In this document: one piece after another, positions 48,388 through 61,183 of the stretch
Numbering within the stretch: the stretch's first letter is position 1
How the letters are laid out: every line of letters begins with the position of its first letter
NCBI RefSeq assembly: GCF_910591885.1
Contig: NC_063271.1
Location: forward strand, 12,393,001-12,457,000
DNA from: Bombus terrestris
Lineage: Eukaryota; Arthropoda; Insecta; Hymenoptera; Apidae
DNA length: 64,000 nt
Direction of reading: 5' to 3'
Notes under the pieces: model-generated
Told to the model about the DNA's origin: nothing
The model's database searches: none
Seen by the model: the letters and a program-made list of their open reading frames with translations, nothing else
Program-made: the position numbers and the translations under genes

Positions 48388-51300
48388 TTATATTAACTTA
48401 AACTCATTAAATTCTAATTCTTGTCTTAAAATGCCAGTTAATATAAATTCTGTCGACTGAACGGTAACAGTTTTAGGTGCTTTTGCCAGAAATTTCTTTG
48501 CATCTGCTAAGTCCTCTTTGGGAGAGATAATCACTGATTGTTGAGGCCATAACTTCGGTGGTGGTCGAAACAAGGCTTTACCGCCGCATGAAATGATTAT
48601 ATCTGTAAAAAAACATTTTTTAAAGTATAAAGAACCAAGATATATATGTTAAATACAATACACGTCTATAAATTATTAGTTTTAAAACATACTTTTTAAT
48701 TCTAGTGGTGGCGGCGCAGTGTTCGGTGTTAAGACAAGTGTGTATCCCTTTAAAAGTTTATGTTCTTTTGCTTTTTCTAAGCTCTTTCCTAATTTAAAGC
48801 GGAATTTAGCTTCAGCAGCAAGGTCTTTCAATATGTAATTTTCTAATTCTATGAAATGACCAACTTTTTCACTGTTAATCAACCAATCGACTGACACTAT
48901 TGGTACAGGTAGTGCTAAAGCACATAAAAATTTAACAGTTCTTCGAACTTTGTCTGTAACTAGTACAGTGCACTTTGTCGGATCCTCGACTTGAGAGGCA
49001 CCTATAAAGAAAAGGGACATTAATTATGACTATGATTAGTTTTAATAGTAATTCTTCTGCAAACAAATCGGATACATACCCAACTTTGTTAACAATTTAC
49101 TATAATCGTTACTTGAAATACCCGTAAATAAGATTTTATGCTTTATTTTGAATGGTGATTGTGTTGCAAATGAAGAAGACATGCTTCTACGTGTTCTATT
49201 GGGAGTTGAAAGTACTGATGTAGTTTCGATACTGGAATTAGTTTCTGAAGTAGGCGTCTCTTCTATGAAATCTTCTTTCTGTCGCTTGTTTTTAGTCTTT
49301 CCTGTCGTCTGTTTTTGCTGTTTCTTTCTGAAATTATTCCTTTTATTCGCACTGTTATTCGAAGTAGTTTGATTTGCGAGCATTTCTGCGCTTTCTTCTA
49401 GGGAAGAATCCGCAATTGATTGCTGACTTCGAGTTGATCTAATCGATAGTTTGCTATTTCTTTTTGTTTCTTTAGTAGATTCATTTACCGTAGTACTAAT
49501 TATACTTGAAATATTTTTGGAAACCTTCGCTCGTTTGCTCCTTAATGTAGGCACTTCAAAATATGCGTTATCAGATTCGGATAAAATGGAAGAGGTACTG
49601 CTGATTTCCGTGTTATCTACATCCGTATTAATATCTGTATTTCCACGTTTCCTAGTATTTTTCGTTTTGGTACTTGTATTTCTATCCGTATCTTCCTTTC
49701 TTTCTGTATCTGAGCCATTTCTATTTCTATTTTGTTTTTTGAGCGCACTGTTCATGATCATTTCTATCTCTTGGGATTCTTCACCAATTTGAGAACTAAT
49801 GTCGTCCGCTACAAGCTCAGTCTTTCTTGTCGTCTTTCGACTCGGATTTTTTCGTGTTCCTACATTTTTGGTAGTTCTATAATTTTCGTTACTCGATATA
49901 CTTGAAACAATACTGTCAGATGTTTGAATGTCACAAATGACATTTGTACGCCGATTTTGTCTGATTTTACAATTGTTATCGCTTTCATCCACCAGTTCAG
50001 TTGGAGTACTTGATATCGACCCTGTTGGAGTAGACAGAGAAATTCTTTGGACTTTTACTATTGCTTGTTTATCTAAACTTGTTTCATTTGACATTCTATT
50101 GTTAGAACCATTTATACTGTTTGATGAATTCTTTTTATCAACATTTGCGGAATTGTCTTTATCATCTATTGTAATCTTCTTTCTACTACTATTACTAATA
50201 GGCTTATCTTCATTAACATCATTCTTGCGCTTTTTCGAAGTATTACTATCAATTGCATCTGTTATGCTGAGTGATCTTTTTCTAAAGTGTGACGTGTTTG
50301 ATACATTTTTTCTCGGAAGTTCAGCGGGTGCTATTTCAACCAGTACTTCCTTTTCCACCTGAAAAACAGACGAACGATCAGTATTCTCTTTGCTAGAATT
50401 ACGAGTTCTTCTGTTATTCGAAATAGGAGGACTTTGTTTCGCTTTTTCTTGCGAGTGAATAGAGGTTACCGATTTTAATTCTACCAAGGAATCGCTTTCA
50501 TTAGATTTACATAAATTCTTTGTCTTTTTTATCAATCTTTTGGATTTTCTGCTTGTCCCTTTTTCACCATGTTTGCAAACAGGTATCTTATTAATATCGA
50601 AATTGTTTGTATATGAATTTGAAGAACTTTCCGAAATAGTACTAGAATTTGGCTCGCTAATAGTATGATAAGACATAGTGTTTTCCACGTTTCTACAACT
50701 AGACGTTCTTCGCGACGATTTTCGTAAAGCTTCTTTCTTTCTTGGGGCAATTTTTACAGATGTTTGTCTTCCCCAGTTATGATTGATATTTATTCTATAT
50801 TCAGAAGATGTTGATATTGGACTTCCTGGATTCGATAAAGTACCTGAAATGTTAACTTCAGGTAAACCAGCTAATATATCTTCATCGTCGCTTTGTAGTG
50901 CTTTAGAGGTTTGTTGAAATTGCTCACAATCGATTGATGTACTCGATGCTTGATCATCTATATTCTTTGAATTCGATTTACTCTTACCGTTTTTAGATAT
51001 ATCAGTTTCTTCTTGAATCATTTTAGCTATGTTTGATGTTTTTGATTTCTTTTCTCTTAATGATATTGATGTTGATGGATCTTTAATTGTAGACTTAAGT
51101 GTTGATGAATCTGCAGATACAGATTTTGAAGTTAGTGGGTTTTTAGATATGGATTTAGGTGTTGATGAATTAGTAGGTATAGCGTTCGATATTGATAATT
51201 TCATCGTTTTCTTATCTGTTGATAAGTTACTGTCCATGTTAGACTTATGATTTTGTGTGGGAGATATATTCTCACAATCTGACGATTCTAGCACATGTTC

Positions 51301-54300
51301 AAGAACCTGTGTTGATATTTCTAATTGTTCTTCTATACGTTCTTCCTTTATATCTGCAAACATTGCTTTCAAATTTCTTTCTACACTATCATCTAAGTTC
51401 GCTCTAGCCAATGCTTCAAAGTTTGACTCGTTTTTTCTCTTATTAGAAATTGATGATACAGACTTTTGCTTTCCGATTTCATTAATTGGTTGAGTACATG
51501 CCATTTCATAATCGATGTCTTCAATACTACATCTATCTGTAACATTTAATACCGAAGGAGGTTCGTTATTGCTCACGTCTAATGGTTTCTCTTTAGTGTT
51601 AATTATCTGGTTAGGTGTATTGTCGTCTATTTCAGTAATATCTTCTTTATCAGATTTTTTATTGTTTCCTGTTGAAATAGTACAACTAGTCTCTCTTAAG
51701 GAAGATTTATTTGTTGAAAGAATTTGAGTTGGTGTATCATCGAGTTCCTTTGTTCGTATTTCATCATTTATTTCCATATTATTTTTCATTTCTTTCTTGT
51801 TAATTGCTTGCGTTGGGTTATTAGAATCTACTTCACTTTCATACTTATTATCTTTTGGTTTTTCATTAGATTTAGGCGATGAATTTTCATCCTTCCGTTT
51901 TACTGGTTGAGTAAGCATATCAAATAGATCATCAGACTCTTTACTTGAATTAGCACTGTTCTTTATTTCTTTACTCCTATTAAGCTGCGAAAATTCTACA
52001 GCCTGTTTCATTTTCACAGCTATTTCTGTAAAACGACCTTCTTCATCCGTAATTGAATCTTCGCTATCAGAAACTCGATCGTTTGAAGACTTTTTATTTT
52101 CTTGACTATCTTTGTACGAATACCTCTGAAACACAACCTCGTTGTCAGAGTCATCACTTACTAAGGAAGCCTGAAACGTGTATTTACGTTCACTTAGGCT
52201 TCTAAAGGCATCTTCATCACTTTTATTGACCTGTGTCACAGCTTCAAATATGTTCTTATTATCAGTGCTTTCATTGTTTACATCGCTATTGTTGTTTACA
52301 CATGAAGTTTTTATTAAAGTCGGTGATTTTGATTTTACTTCATCAGACAGATCGTCATCCTCAATGAAATCTTCTAATTCTTTTGGACCAAGCAAATTTC
52401 GACTCATCTCAAGTTCCGAAGTTTCATCTTCGCTTGTTTCAATTTCCTCTAGACGGTTTTGCAAACTTTTCTCAATACCTGGCAATTTTTTATTTTGACT
52501 TTCATCTTTATCAGTGTTATTAGGATTGGATGTGCTTTCCTTACCCTTATCTTCTTGTACCACTGTATCATTAACATTACTTCTCACTTCATTCGTTAAA
52601 TTTCCTTCCTTTTCAATTGTTGTTGCTTCAAGTTTCTCACTATCTCGATTATCTCGAGTTTTTAAATTATGAGTATTAATCTTCTTGGATATTTTCATAT
52701 CCTGAATATTTATATCGTGCTGCGTTTCTATATCATGAATATCAGTAACTTCTTCTGATACTTCTGCTTGCGTTTGTATATCGTGCATGTCAACCTTTTG
52801 TTTCTGTACAGATTTTGTAAGGTTTTTGATGCTGCGCGAAATGCAAATTTTTTGAGTGTCAATATCGTCAATATCAACGTCCGTTTCATCATGGAAATTA
52901 AACGAGGAATTTTGCGTTTCCATATCGTATATACTAATTCTTGATCCACCTACGTTTTGTTTTTCTTCTACGTCGAAGTTTTGCGAGTTATCTTGGGCGT
53001 CGATAGAGGTATTTTGAATGTTATTTTTCTGTGTGCTGTTAGTGGCGGTCTTCGAAGGCAACGTCGGATATCGAAATACAGACCTTTCCTCTTTACCTTG
53101 AGTGGCAGGAATTACGGAGACATTTCCCACCGTGGATGAATTATCCTACATAAAGAATACATATTTGTTAATATATGTATATTTATATTTGAGATAATAT
53201 ATAGTAAATCTTGCAGTTTTTTCCACAAAGCAACGTTAGCATATCTGATGAGTGAAAATAAAGATGGACTCATGTACATATACTTCATTAAGAAGTTATA
53301 ACAAAAATACAAAATAATAGTAAAGTTTTTCACTTGATGTAATGGCCAAATGAGAACAAATTTTAACGATGAATGCTGAAAAGGACCCGTTCTTTGATTC
53401 CTAAGTTCATCAGACATCATGTTACCACAAATTCAGTCGCGAGGAAATAAGTATATTAAGTATATTAAGTAATAAGTTTATTATATACATTAGAAATATA
53501 TCCATTGAAATTGAGGCATTTAGAAGCAAATGAATCCAAGTGATATTTTTGAAATTTTCGAATCAAGAACAGATCGTTAAATCGTTAAATATTCGTTTTA
53601 ATTTTGCAAATAATTTAAGTAATCCACTGTTGTATAAAAGCTTCATTTAAAGTCTAGAAAAATTGACTACTAAGTAAATAATATTGAAATAAGTTCGTTC
53701 TGTTATAACATTATTTTTCGTATATCCAACAATTCATAAACTAAAAGATAAAATTCGTTAGAAACTTGCATATATGCTCCTTACTATACATGTGATAAGC
53801 ATTAAATATATGTAACTTAATTTGTTTTTTAAATTTTAATAACTTAATACCATATATTTACTATATTCACATTATATAAGATTTTTTTAGAACATTCGAA
53901 TTTTAAACGTAATTTCTTCGATATCAGAAAAATTTCACTTGCATCCCTTTGGTTTTAGGTGCCTTGATCAAGAGGAAATTCATTTAAAATTAAATTCTTC
54001 ATAGAAGTCAATTCGATATTTATAAAACCGGACAACATTTTAAATTGGAACTAATGGAAATATCGTCAATCTATCTTTATCCTTTAACAATAAAAAAAAA
54101 CCATTTGCTATAAAGTTTTAATTATTTATATGTTTATATGACATGTTTTTCTCATTTCTATTCACAGAATATACTGATATCGTCCCGCATAAATATCTGT
54201 GATACTCTCCATAATATATTTGCATTTGATAATATAATTTATAATATATTTATATAATGATTCATATAATCATGAAATCAATGATAATTACAAATGACGA

Positions 54301-57300
54301 GTCAGGTGTTCCTGGAATGATCATTTGCTGTGTCTTTTGAAGATTTGCCGCTGGGGTTTCTGGTACTAAAGAATCTTCCATCGAATGACAGGTTTTGAAA
54401 ATTGCCCGGACCGTGCCAAACTCCAGCACGTCTTCATTTTTCAACTCGTAGCATCGATTTGACCTGAGAATTGTCTATAGAGAAAAAAGAAAGAAAGAGA
54501 AGAAACATTAAATTATGCTGAAATTTTTTTATGTCACTTAATAATAATATCAGTAAATAATATCTACAAAGCAGATAAAGCAAATATACAGTATCTTTGA
54601 ACAGAAATATTGAATATTCACTTTATTCAATTGAATATGTAATTAAACATGTTGATTTGTTAGTTTCAGTAATTTCAGATGTTAAACAAGAATGAATAAC
54701 TTTCCTGCAATCCGAATTAAATTGAATAAGGAACTAAGTAGCTGTTAAATAATTGCTAATAACAACCACCATCTTAATCTAATCTAATCTAAATTAAGAT
54801 CTAATCTAATGTATCTGTTGTTAGGAATCAATTAAATATAATATATAGATAAAATTTACATTACGTTATTTAATTTTGTTTTATTAGATGAATTCAGGTC
54901 ACAAATCCACGATTCAGTTCCTTGACAATTAGCTTCGATTTCCGCATGTTTCTTTGATACCGTCTGTAAATTAAATTAATTTCCTTGTCTATAGTCGTTA
55001 TTTAATACTTTAATATTGACGATAATCTTTATTTTTAGTATATTATTTGTTAGTTCGAAATGTTACGCCTATTATTAAGAGAAAGATTGATAACTTAATT
55101 TGAAAACTTTCTTTACAATAAAATTAATTGACCTGGTTTAGCTACAAAAATCCATTGTGTAAAATAATTAGAATTAGATAATTAGAAAATAAAGAACATA
55201 CATAATTATAAAATTTGTTTCAACCGTTCGCGGAGAGACGCGATCGCGAGATAACGCGTCAACGAGAGTCGTAAATTCTCGTTACGATTAAACGCCACGA
55301 ACTGATTGATCCCCTATTTCTATTACGAGAATAGAGATGGTTAGGTTTGAGTGTATACGAACAACTACACTGGGTTGGTTGACAAAAGTTTAATAAAAAT
55401 AACGAAACAACAAGTTCAGTCAAAGATCAACAATTAAAAACGAAAAAGATAACAGTCAAGGTTTGTTTAGCCGTTTGCTTATAACGAGACCTATCGCACT
55501 TCGTAGCTTGAGATAGGACGTTATATGTTAGATTCAATTCAATGTGTAACGTTCGACGCGTCACAAGGAACTGATCGACTTTAGATGATTTCTTTGTCTC
55601 ATTTTTAAGACGACTCCCACTATACTTAGGTCACGCCACCGTTCGCGCCTATGATCACGTATGTCCGTTCTTGCGTGGAAAACGTAACGGACAAAATTCG
55701 AAGTTTCGAGAGCTCGCTGCTTGGCGACAACTATGCGCTCGTCGATACATTGTATATGATCCGGTGGTCAGATAAGACGATCTGACTGCAACATTGTAGG
55801 GCCGCGAGCGACGGTTAGAAAATACAGCCTGTGGTAAGCCTCGTGGAGTAACAAAATTGTTAAACTACATATCTATATCTATTTTTCTAATTATATCATC
55901 GTTATCAGGTATCATATTATGTAGAAATGTCATATCTTAATGTACACTCTGTGAATACCGGATACTATAATTTATGCAAAAATTATATTATCTCAAAAAA
56001 TATGATTAGTTTGGATGTAGAAAATACAAACAGAACAGATTCATTCCGTTTTATTATACAACCTTAAGTAAGGATATTCTAGAAACTTTATACGAGAAAA
56101 AGAATTGTTTTAATGCATCAATATATGTTTGTATCGAATTTTTGAGTAATTTCTTTGTTTGATTAAGTTTGAAATAATGATAAGACAAATGTAAATAAAT
56201 ATGTATTTGTATTAATAGGTAGCCTTATTTAAATAAAATTTCATATTTCGATATTTTTATTAGTATCAATTTTTAATATTTCTAATAGTACCTGATCTTT
56301 AGCCCTCAAAAATATACTTTTATCAAATCTATGTAAATTAAAATCATCTATAATCAAATAATTTCCTATACATTTTAATCAGGGAGAACTCATTAAATAA
56401 CTATACCTATTTTCCAGTTAGAAACAAAGTCGGGTACTTGTGCACTCCTCGTCAAAAAGATAATCCAGGTGTGTTATCTTTAATTTCTCAATGACGCATG
56501 TGAAGTTTTTTTGTCTGTAACATATACTATCAAATCATTATGAGCTCAGGATATGCGGCTTACTAGAATTACGTCACAATGTCGTAGATGTTTGTATACA
56601 ACAAAGAAAAACTGTTCCATACTAAGGTCTAAATGATAACAAATTCTGTTAATATGTTTAGAAATTGCTCATTAGTTCATGATCCATAAACGAGCAAAGA
56701 TTACAGTACAATATTATATAAATTTGTAAGTATGGGACGCGGCAAAAAATTAAACGAGTCTGAAAAAAGCAAATTCTTGAACCAAAACAGCAACAGTTAT
56801 CAGTAGCAAAAATATCGAAAGTAATAAGAAGAAGTCGTAGAGTAATACACAATTTCTTAAAAAATGTTAAAGATCACGGCAAAAAGAAAAGTACTGGTCG
56901 CCCGTCGCCGTCCGATCGTGATAAGCGAGCAATTTTGCGTGTAGTTTCCAACTCGCATTAACGCAACTCGCGTTAACAACGAAGCAAATAATGGAAAAAT
57001 TTAGTGTCAGTGCCAGTGTTTCAAGTGTTTGTCGAGTTCTACTATCCTGCAAAGATATTAAGATATTAAAATTGAAAAAGAAACCTTCGTTAACAACGAA
57101 ACACAAAGTGAAACGTTTACCTTTGCAAAAGAAAGAATGTATTGGAAAAAGAAATGGAGAAGAGTACTATCTTCAGATAAAAAAGATTCAACTTGGATGG
57201 TCCTGATGGGTTCCAATATTATTTTCATGACATAAGAAAAGAGACGATGTCAGCAATTCGACGACAAATGGGAGGAGGCAATGTGATGGTTTGGGCCAGC

Positions 57301-60300
57301 ATCGGTTATTTCAGCAAGACAAGTATCAAGTTCGTCGATGGGAGAATGAATAGTGTCCGATAGATAAATTTTAATCAAACAAGAAATAAATAATCACGCA
57401 GTATGTATTTCTGGACCTGATTATGTCTTTTAACAAGATAATGCATCTGTACATACATCAAGATTAGTCCAATCATATTTTAAAACAATATATCTATTTT
57501 GCTGTGGCCTGCACGCTCCCCGGACCTTAATATTATTGAAAATTGCTGGGCAGAACTTGTTCACGGCGTATACGCGAATTGAAAGTAGTATCGACACGTA
57601 CAAGAATTAAAAAAATGCAATTGTACGCGAATGGGATACTTTAAGTCAAAATTCTATCCAGAAACTATATAAATCGATACCAGATCGTATAATAAAAGTA
57701 ATAGAAAATAAACGGGATGTACCTATTATTAGGTAAGTATATATGTTTGATAAGTTATTTATAATAACTAATATTATAATATTATAATAACATAATTATT
57801 GTTAGTTACAATTTATGTTGATTATTACTTTCTTATTGTACATGTGTTATCATTTCGTTCTTAAAATGAAACAATTTTTTTTTTCACACTAAACCTCATA
57901 AGATTTTTAATTATTTTTAACGAACAGCATATCCTGAGCTTATAATGTTTTGATATTATACGTTACAGACGAAAAACTTTGCACGCATCATTGAGAAATT
58001 AAAGATAACACACCTGGGTTATCTTCTTGACGAGGAGTGTAATAAGATATGTAGATAGCAGCGATCAAACGAATTATTATAATCCCTACAATCACGGTTT
58101 TACAATCATTATCTTTCTAAGCCTTGCGGTTATCACGAATTATTATCTGAACTACTATAGATTGATAGTAATTTATTTAGATCGAGATTTCCTACGTACG
58201 AGTAACTACGTCCAAGCAAGCGAAAGCAGAGAAGGTGCGTAATAAATAAACGAGTGATCGAGTTAGCATCATTCCATCGAAGATGACGAGACTATCGTTC
58301 TTTCTACTCCTTCCCGCTCTTGTGACTCTGACATAGAACTTAGAGGATGCGCCTAAGCTAAAGATTCCTTTGAGTGCGATTAAGAGATATAGTGTTCGCC
58401 GATGGAAGACAGTACGAAGCCTATGAAGGAATTCCTTATACCTTGCCGCCAATCGGTAAATTTCGATTCAAGGTAAAGAATGTGAACCAGTTTCTCATTC
58501 AGAATTCAGACTCTAAATAGGAAAAATTACGTAACATTAGAAATGCTCATCGATAAAACATAAAAATATATTACATAAGAAATATTATAAATTATTGTAT
58601 GTTATATAATTTGGAGTTATATTGATTAAATAATAGGAATTAATTTTCGTTTTCTTTAGTCTTTCCAAAGGCTACCATCATGAATGGGCGAGCTTCCGGC
58701 GACAAAATTTGGATTCCCTTGTATGCAATATTCTTAATTGCCTCAAGATCCGAATGATAGAGCCGAGAGTGCCGAAAATTGTCTTATTTGAATATTTATG
58801 CGCTGGTAGATAGAAGAACATCTGAATCGTTATCAGATACTTTCTGGATCCATGGCGGTGCTTTTCAATTAGGTAACGAATGTTTATGGTGCCAAATACC
58901 TCATGGATCGTGACGTTGTATTTGTTACATTCAATTATCGTTTAGAAATGTTAGGTAGTTGTATATTTTTAACAGCGACAGTAGCTGTAGTTTCTTAAGG
59001 TATCCTCAGCACTGAAGATGGCATAATTCTTGGTAATATGAGACTGAAGGATCAAAGTATGGCACTACGATGGGTTTCAGAAAATATCGAATGGTACGGT
59101 GGTCCAAAGAGGGTGACTTTGGTCGGTTTGAATGGTAGTGCTAATGTTCATTATCATTATTTATCTCCTATGAGTGCTGGTCTTTTCCAAGTTATTTACG
59201 AAAAATATCATCTCTTTTCAAGAACATTTTAATATTTCTTAACACATTTTTAATCATTTACTTTGATTATATTTCACTATAAAGAATTTTTATCATATCT
59301 TTTGATTTCTTGGAATACAGGTGGTACCTCGATCAGTAGTATGGCTTTCGACTGCTGAATTTAAAAAGAGTATTTTTTAGATAAATCCAAGCAATTGGAT
59401 TTTCTTATGAGTGCTCCACAGATAACATTAGAGAGATGGTGTGTTGTCTTAGATACCATCCATCTAAAGCTGTAGTTCAAGCCCTTGATGACTTCATGAT
59501 AGGTATTTTTTATTATCATTTCATTTTACTATTAATAGTATATTAATATTATTGATTTGATTGTTGATTCAAAATTAATAATCTGATTATAGCGGTTTTA
59601 TTATAATCCATTCATACCATTCGGTCCTCTTCCAGAAAAATTCGGTGATGAACCATTTATTGATTGTACTCCTATTGAAATTGTTAGTAGAAATGATGCT
59701 CAAGATGTTCCAGAGGTGACTGGAGTTACCAGTGAAGAAAGATTATATCCAGTTGTCGGTAAGAAATATGTAATAATAAAAGTGGAGAAACATTTGTGTG
59801 ATTGTGACTTATAATCACAAATTCTACAGAATTTATCGCTATCCAGAAGCTTTAAAAATGTCGAATGAAAATTGGGATCTTCTTGCACCTTATTTCTTGG
59901 ATTGTAATTATACTCTTCCTAGAGAAAAGCATGTTGAAGTTGCCAAATTCATAAGAAATCATTATTTTGGATGAAAGAAAATTGATGACACAACGATACA
60001 ATCCTTGATTCAAGTAGCTAATGATAGATTCTTTGTTGTTGATAGTGAAAAGTCTGCCAAATGCAGGCTAAACTTAATCAATAACCTCTTTGATATTACT
60101 ATTATATCTACAGAGGCACATACAGTGTCAGTGATACCATGAGTAGAACTACTAACAATTATGGTATATTATTTAGATCTTATTTAGATTATATTATCTA
60201 GGCTAGAACTAGCAAAGAAAAAGAAGACAAGTGTACTTATTTGATATTTTATACAGGTGTGACTCATGCACACAATGTATTCTCAGTATCGCTCAGTATC

Positions 60301-61183
60301 TTCATCCCACAACAATAACAGATGATATTAAAATGTAAAGAGTATTGACCGATTTCTGGGCATCATTTGCAACAAATGAGTAAATATCTTCAATTGCGCA
60401 AATTAAAATAATTTAAAAGAATCTTACTTATAGCAATTTATGTTATATCTTATACATGTATATCTTTTAAACTGATCAGGGTGTCAAATATTGGTGGTGT
60501 TCAATGGCCAAGATTAAATCAAAATGAAAAGTTATTTCATTATTTGTATATTGCTGGATCAGACAAAATTCAGATGGGTAGGGGTATAAATTTTGATCAA
60601 AGAGATTTTTGGAATTCTATTGACTTTAATGAAAATAAATTATATACTGCGTCTGATATATTAAGAGAAGAATTATAAGAATATTGTTTACAAATTTCTG
60701 TTAAATTACATAAATATTAAAATATTAAATTACATAAATTCAAGATTAATAATGATGAGCATGTTCGTTTAAAAATAAAGAGATTTACATATATATACAT
60801 ATAGAGGATTACTTAAAGGTTACTCACCGGATTATTTAATACTACATTGCAATCTGGATGTCGTCCAATTTGTGTAATTCCTCCTTTGATTTGAAATGTT
60901 TTAGAATCAATACATAACACCCCAATCTAAAACATAAAATAATAGAGTTAATATGAAAAATAAAAGAGAAGTGAAAAAAACGTTAGTTTAGAAAAACGTT
61001 AAAAATATAAATATTGTTGGAATAAAATGTTATGAAATATGAGTATTACTAGAATATTAATATTGGATTCGTAAGTATTTGATTCATCTTTACCACTATT
61101 TTACTTTGTTGAGAAGAATAAGAAATTTTTTGTGTTGGTGTGGAATCATAATCTTCGTAAATTTGCGTTGCTAGGATATCCAT
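48388..61183 (-). CDS. MDC1: MDC1/Mu2-like DNA-damage checkpoint mediator (FHA + tandem BRCT)
   Basis: Seven coding exons on the minus strand: 61183-61094, 60926-60828, 54963-54865, 54474-54292, 53145-49080, 49001-48693, 48602-48388. All phases agree; about 1686 aa. The order is a short N-terminal tail with Thr6-Gln7, an FHA domain over about residues 31-115 (IGRHPDCNV, SKKHAEIE, and LKNEDVLEFG near its end), a ~1350-aa Ser/Asn/Lys-rich low-complexity middle with many TQ motifs and acidic Ser clusters (SDSEDSITDEE), and two BRCT domains from about residue 1488. BRCT2 ends TEFILTGILRQE, very close to the human MDC1 end (PEFLLTGVLKQE). MDC1 binds phosphorylated H2A.X at breaks via its BRCT pair and recruits repair factors through phosphorylated repeats. 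A minus-strand AATAAA lies at 48289-48284. The 5.9-kb second intron hosts mobile elements and an esterase pseudogene. The main uncertainty is the exact start. Confidence 0.9.
49080..53145 (-). CDS. MDC1: Giant exon 5 of the MDC1-like gene: TQ-repeat and acidic-Ser region
   Basis: A single 4.07-kb exon encodes 1355 codons with no stop. Near its start there are four related repeats of the form D-[I/M]-x-T-Q (DMETQ, DIDTQ, DIQTQ, DIETQ). Later come further TQ sites in DMLTQPV, NNPTQAI, DTPTQIL, MACTQPI, ISTQVL and ISPTQ, plus a diverged DNTPNQI. Acidic Ser clusters (TSEDETSE, SDDSDNEVVF, SDSEDSITDEE) look like casein-kinase-2 sites. Lys/Arg-Ser-rich stretches dominate the second half, and the start of BRCT1 is at the end. 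Function assigned by family knowledge: SQ/TQ sites are ATM/ATR targets. Confidence 0.85.
54776..54812. repeat. TAATC pentanucleotide microsatellite
   Basis: Short run of AATCT units (TAATCTAATCTAATCTAAAT, then TCTAATCTAAT) in intron 3 of the MDC1-like gene. Confidence 0.8.
55221..55850 (-). mobile_element. LTR-retrotransposon relic (LTR plus leader), minus orientation
   Basis: A GC-richer island in the MDC1-like intron. The block 55221-55327, read on the minus strand, matches the leader downstream of the left LTR in the 2.9-4.8 kb relic (shared: AGGGGATC-ATCA-TTCGTG, TAATCGTAAC, GAATTTACGACT, TTGACGCG, TCGCGAT-GCGTCTCT). The remaining ~500 bases would be the LTR in minus orientation. The outer ends (CAACCGTTCGCGG and the inverse of GCGAGCGACGGTTAG) look loosely inverted, so a non-autonomous DNA element is an alternative. 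No coding potential. Confidence 0.55.
56443..58039 (+). mobile_element. Degenerate Tc3-like (Tc1/mariner) transposon with ~114-bp terminal inverted repeats
   Basis: The left terminus from 56443 (CACTCCTCGTCAAAAAGATAA) matches, in inverse, the right terminus ending at 58039. Similarity runs for about 114 bases (56443-56556 against 57927-58039). The right end is followed by TA at 58040-58041; the left flank is TG, probably a mutated TA. The element is about 1.6 kb and sits in intron 2 of the MDC1-like gene, 244 bases before the esterase pseudogene. Confidence 0.88.
56732..57736 (+). pseudogene. Tc3-like transposase, broken by stops and frameshifts
   Basis: Starts MGRGKKLNESEKSK at 56732. Further recognisable blocks in shifting frames: NLDGPDG, GGGNVMVWASIGYFS, QDNASVHTS, ARSPDLNIIEN-like remnants near 57520, and SIQKLYKSIPDRIIKVIENK near the end, stop at 57734-57736. 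The order matches Tc3-type transposases (helix-turn-helix, then a DDE catalytic domain). Several in-frame stops mean no intact protein. Confidence 0.82.
58283..60678 (+). pseudogene. Carboxylesterase pseudogene nested in the MDC1-like intron
   Basis: Fragments of an insect carboxyl/cholinesterase occur in order. ATG at 58283 opens a signal-peptide-like MTRLSFFLLLPALVTLT, then TAG at 58334-58336. A shifted frame gives EGIPYTLPPIGKFRFK, followed by a GTAAAG donor. The oxyanion motif HGGAF is at 58851-58865. From 59020 there is LKDQSMALRWVSENIEW, but the nucleophile elbow, normally GxSxGG, reads GLNGSAN. Later come PFGPLPEKFGDEPFIDC, YFLDCNYTLPREKHVEVAKF, a His-containing GVTHAHN, and the C-terminal NIGGVQWPRLNQNEKLFHYL. 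Many stops and frameshifts separate the blocks. Introns are retained, so it is an unprocessed duplicate, not a retrocopy. It lies on the strand opposite its host gene. It cannot encode an active hydrolase. Confidence 0.88.

Noticed and set aside
55221..55850. Non-autonomous DNA transposon with inverted ends CAACCGT…
   Set aside because: The ends pair only loosely, and half the segment is homologous to an LTR-element leader, so the LTR reading is preferred.
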